A stretch of DNA of 5,526 nt from Pseudomonadota bacterium (lineage in GTDB: Bacteria > Pseudomonadota > Alphaproteobacteria > Rhizobiales > Xanthobacteraceae): NCBI GenBank assembly GCA_023432845.1, contig JAEZEY010000349.1, positions 1 through 5,526 on the forward strand, in the 5' to 3' direction. Position 1 is the stretch's first letter, and every line of letters begins with the position of its first letter. Positions 5,345 to 5,526 of this stretch are shown here, in pieces. A program made the translations under genes and the position numbers. The notes under the pieces were generated by a model. The model was given only the letters and a program-made list of their open reading frames with translations, was not told the origin of the DNA and made no database searches.

Positions 5345-5526
5345 CTAAAGTGGCAACATGGCCGCGAGCGCCTCGTCCGGCACATCGTCGAGCCGCTCTC
5401 CCATCGCGGCGAACTTCGCCGCCACCGGCGCGAATGAACGGCGGTGGTGCGGTGTCGGTCCCAGTTCCGCGAGCGCCCGGAAATGCTCGGGCACGCTGTA
5501 ACCCATGTGCCGCTCGAAGCCATAGC
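5345..5526 (-). CDS. rnhB: Ribonuclease HII, C-terminal part (5'-partial)
   Basis: RNase HII cuts the RNA strand of RNA/DNA hybrids and starts removal of single ribonucleotides misincorporated in DNA; cytoplasmic. Only the last 59 residues lie in the window, ending at the TAG at 5347-5345. They begin YGFERHMGYSVPEH and continue to ELGPTPHHRRSFAPV, the conserved C-terminal signature of bacterial RNase HII (the [YF]GFxxHxGY and GPTPxHRxSFAPV patterns). A further 26 or so residues after SFAPV form a variable Ala-rich tail. The catalytic acidic residues lie upstream, outside the window, so activity cannot be judged. There is no start codon in the window because the gene enters from the right edge. 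It is followed on the same strand by the GT39-like gene. Confidence 0.93.
   Translation of the reverse strand, partial: YGFERHMGYSVPEHFRALAELGPTPHHRRSFAPVAAKFAAMGERLDDVPDEALAAMLPL

Noticed and set aside
5293..5523. A 76-codon - strand frame at the right edge.
   Set aside because: Ser/Arg-rich and without motifs. A different - strand frame over the same bases encodes the conserved RNase HII C-terminus.
1..5526. Mobile element, CRISPR array, defence system or RNA gene.
   Set aside because: No transposase or integrase motifs, no regularly spaced repeats, no tRNA-like cloverleaf noticed, and all long coding frames are accounted for by ordinary families.

Overview
The window is high-GC, tightly packed chromosomal DNA. 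It most resembles an alphaproteobacterium of the Bradyrhizobium / Rhodopseudomonas / Afipia group (Hyphomicrobiales). I infer this from the protein flavour, from a cysteine-depleted family-4-like uracil-DNA glycosylase, and from a GTAGCCCGG...-type dispersed palindromic repeat that I recall as common in that group. No database search was possible.

Layout, left to right. (1) 1-590, + strand: the 3' part of a uracil-DNA glycosylase gene whose start lies before the window. (2) 598-667: a paired inverted repeat that almost exactly fills the 80-bp gap between two convergent genes. (3) 671-1102, - strand: a short single-domain EamA/DMT membrane protein. (4) 1103-1322: a divergent intergenic region with two AT-rich patches and three inverted repeats, the likely control region for the cyd operon. 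(5) 1323-3737, + strand: cydA-cydB, encoding a cytochrome bd-type quinol oxidase of the short Q-loop (CIO-like) class, with no cydX and no room for one. (6) 3731-5275, - strand: a 514-residue polytopic protein resembling GT39/PMT_2 glycosyltransferases. Its 3' end overlaps that of cydB by 7 bp, and a perfect GC hairpin sits at the junction. (7) 5345-5526, - strand: the C-terminal 59 residues of ribonuclease HII (rnhB), entering from beyond the right edge.

How the genes relate. CydA and CydB form one membrane complex that oxidises quinol and reduces O2 to water, probably under low oxygen or when haem-copper oxidases are inhibited. The other genes are not obviously linked to it. The UDG and RNase HII are both DNA-maintenance enzymes (uracil and ribonucleotide removal), but they lie about 5 kb apart on opposite strands and are not one operon. 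rnhB and the glycosyltransferase-like gene are co-directional with a 69-bp gap and could be co-transcribed.

I see no mobile element, CRISPR array, tRNA or rRNA, and no convincing new multi-gene system. The points most worth a second look are the loss of two of the four Fe-S cysteines in the UDG, the palindromes upstream of cydA, the altered first-loop motif of the GT39-like protein, and the repeat between the convergent genes.
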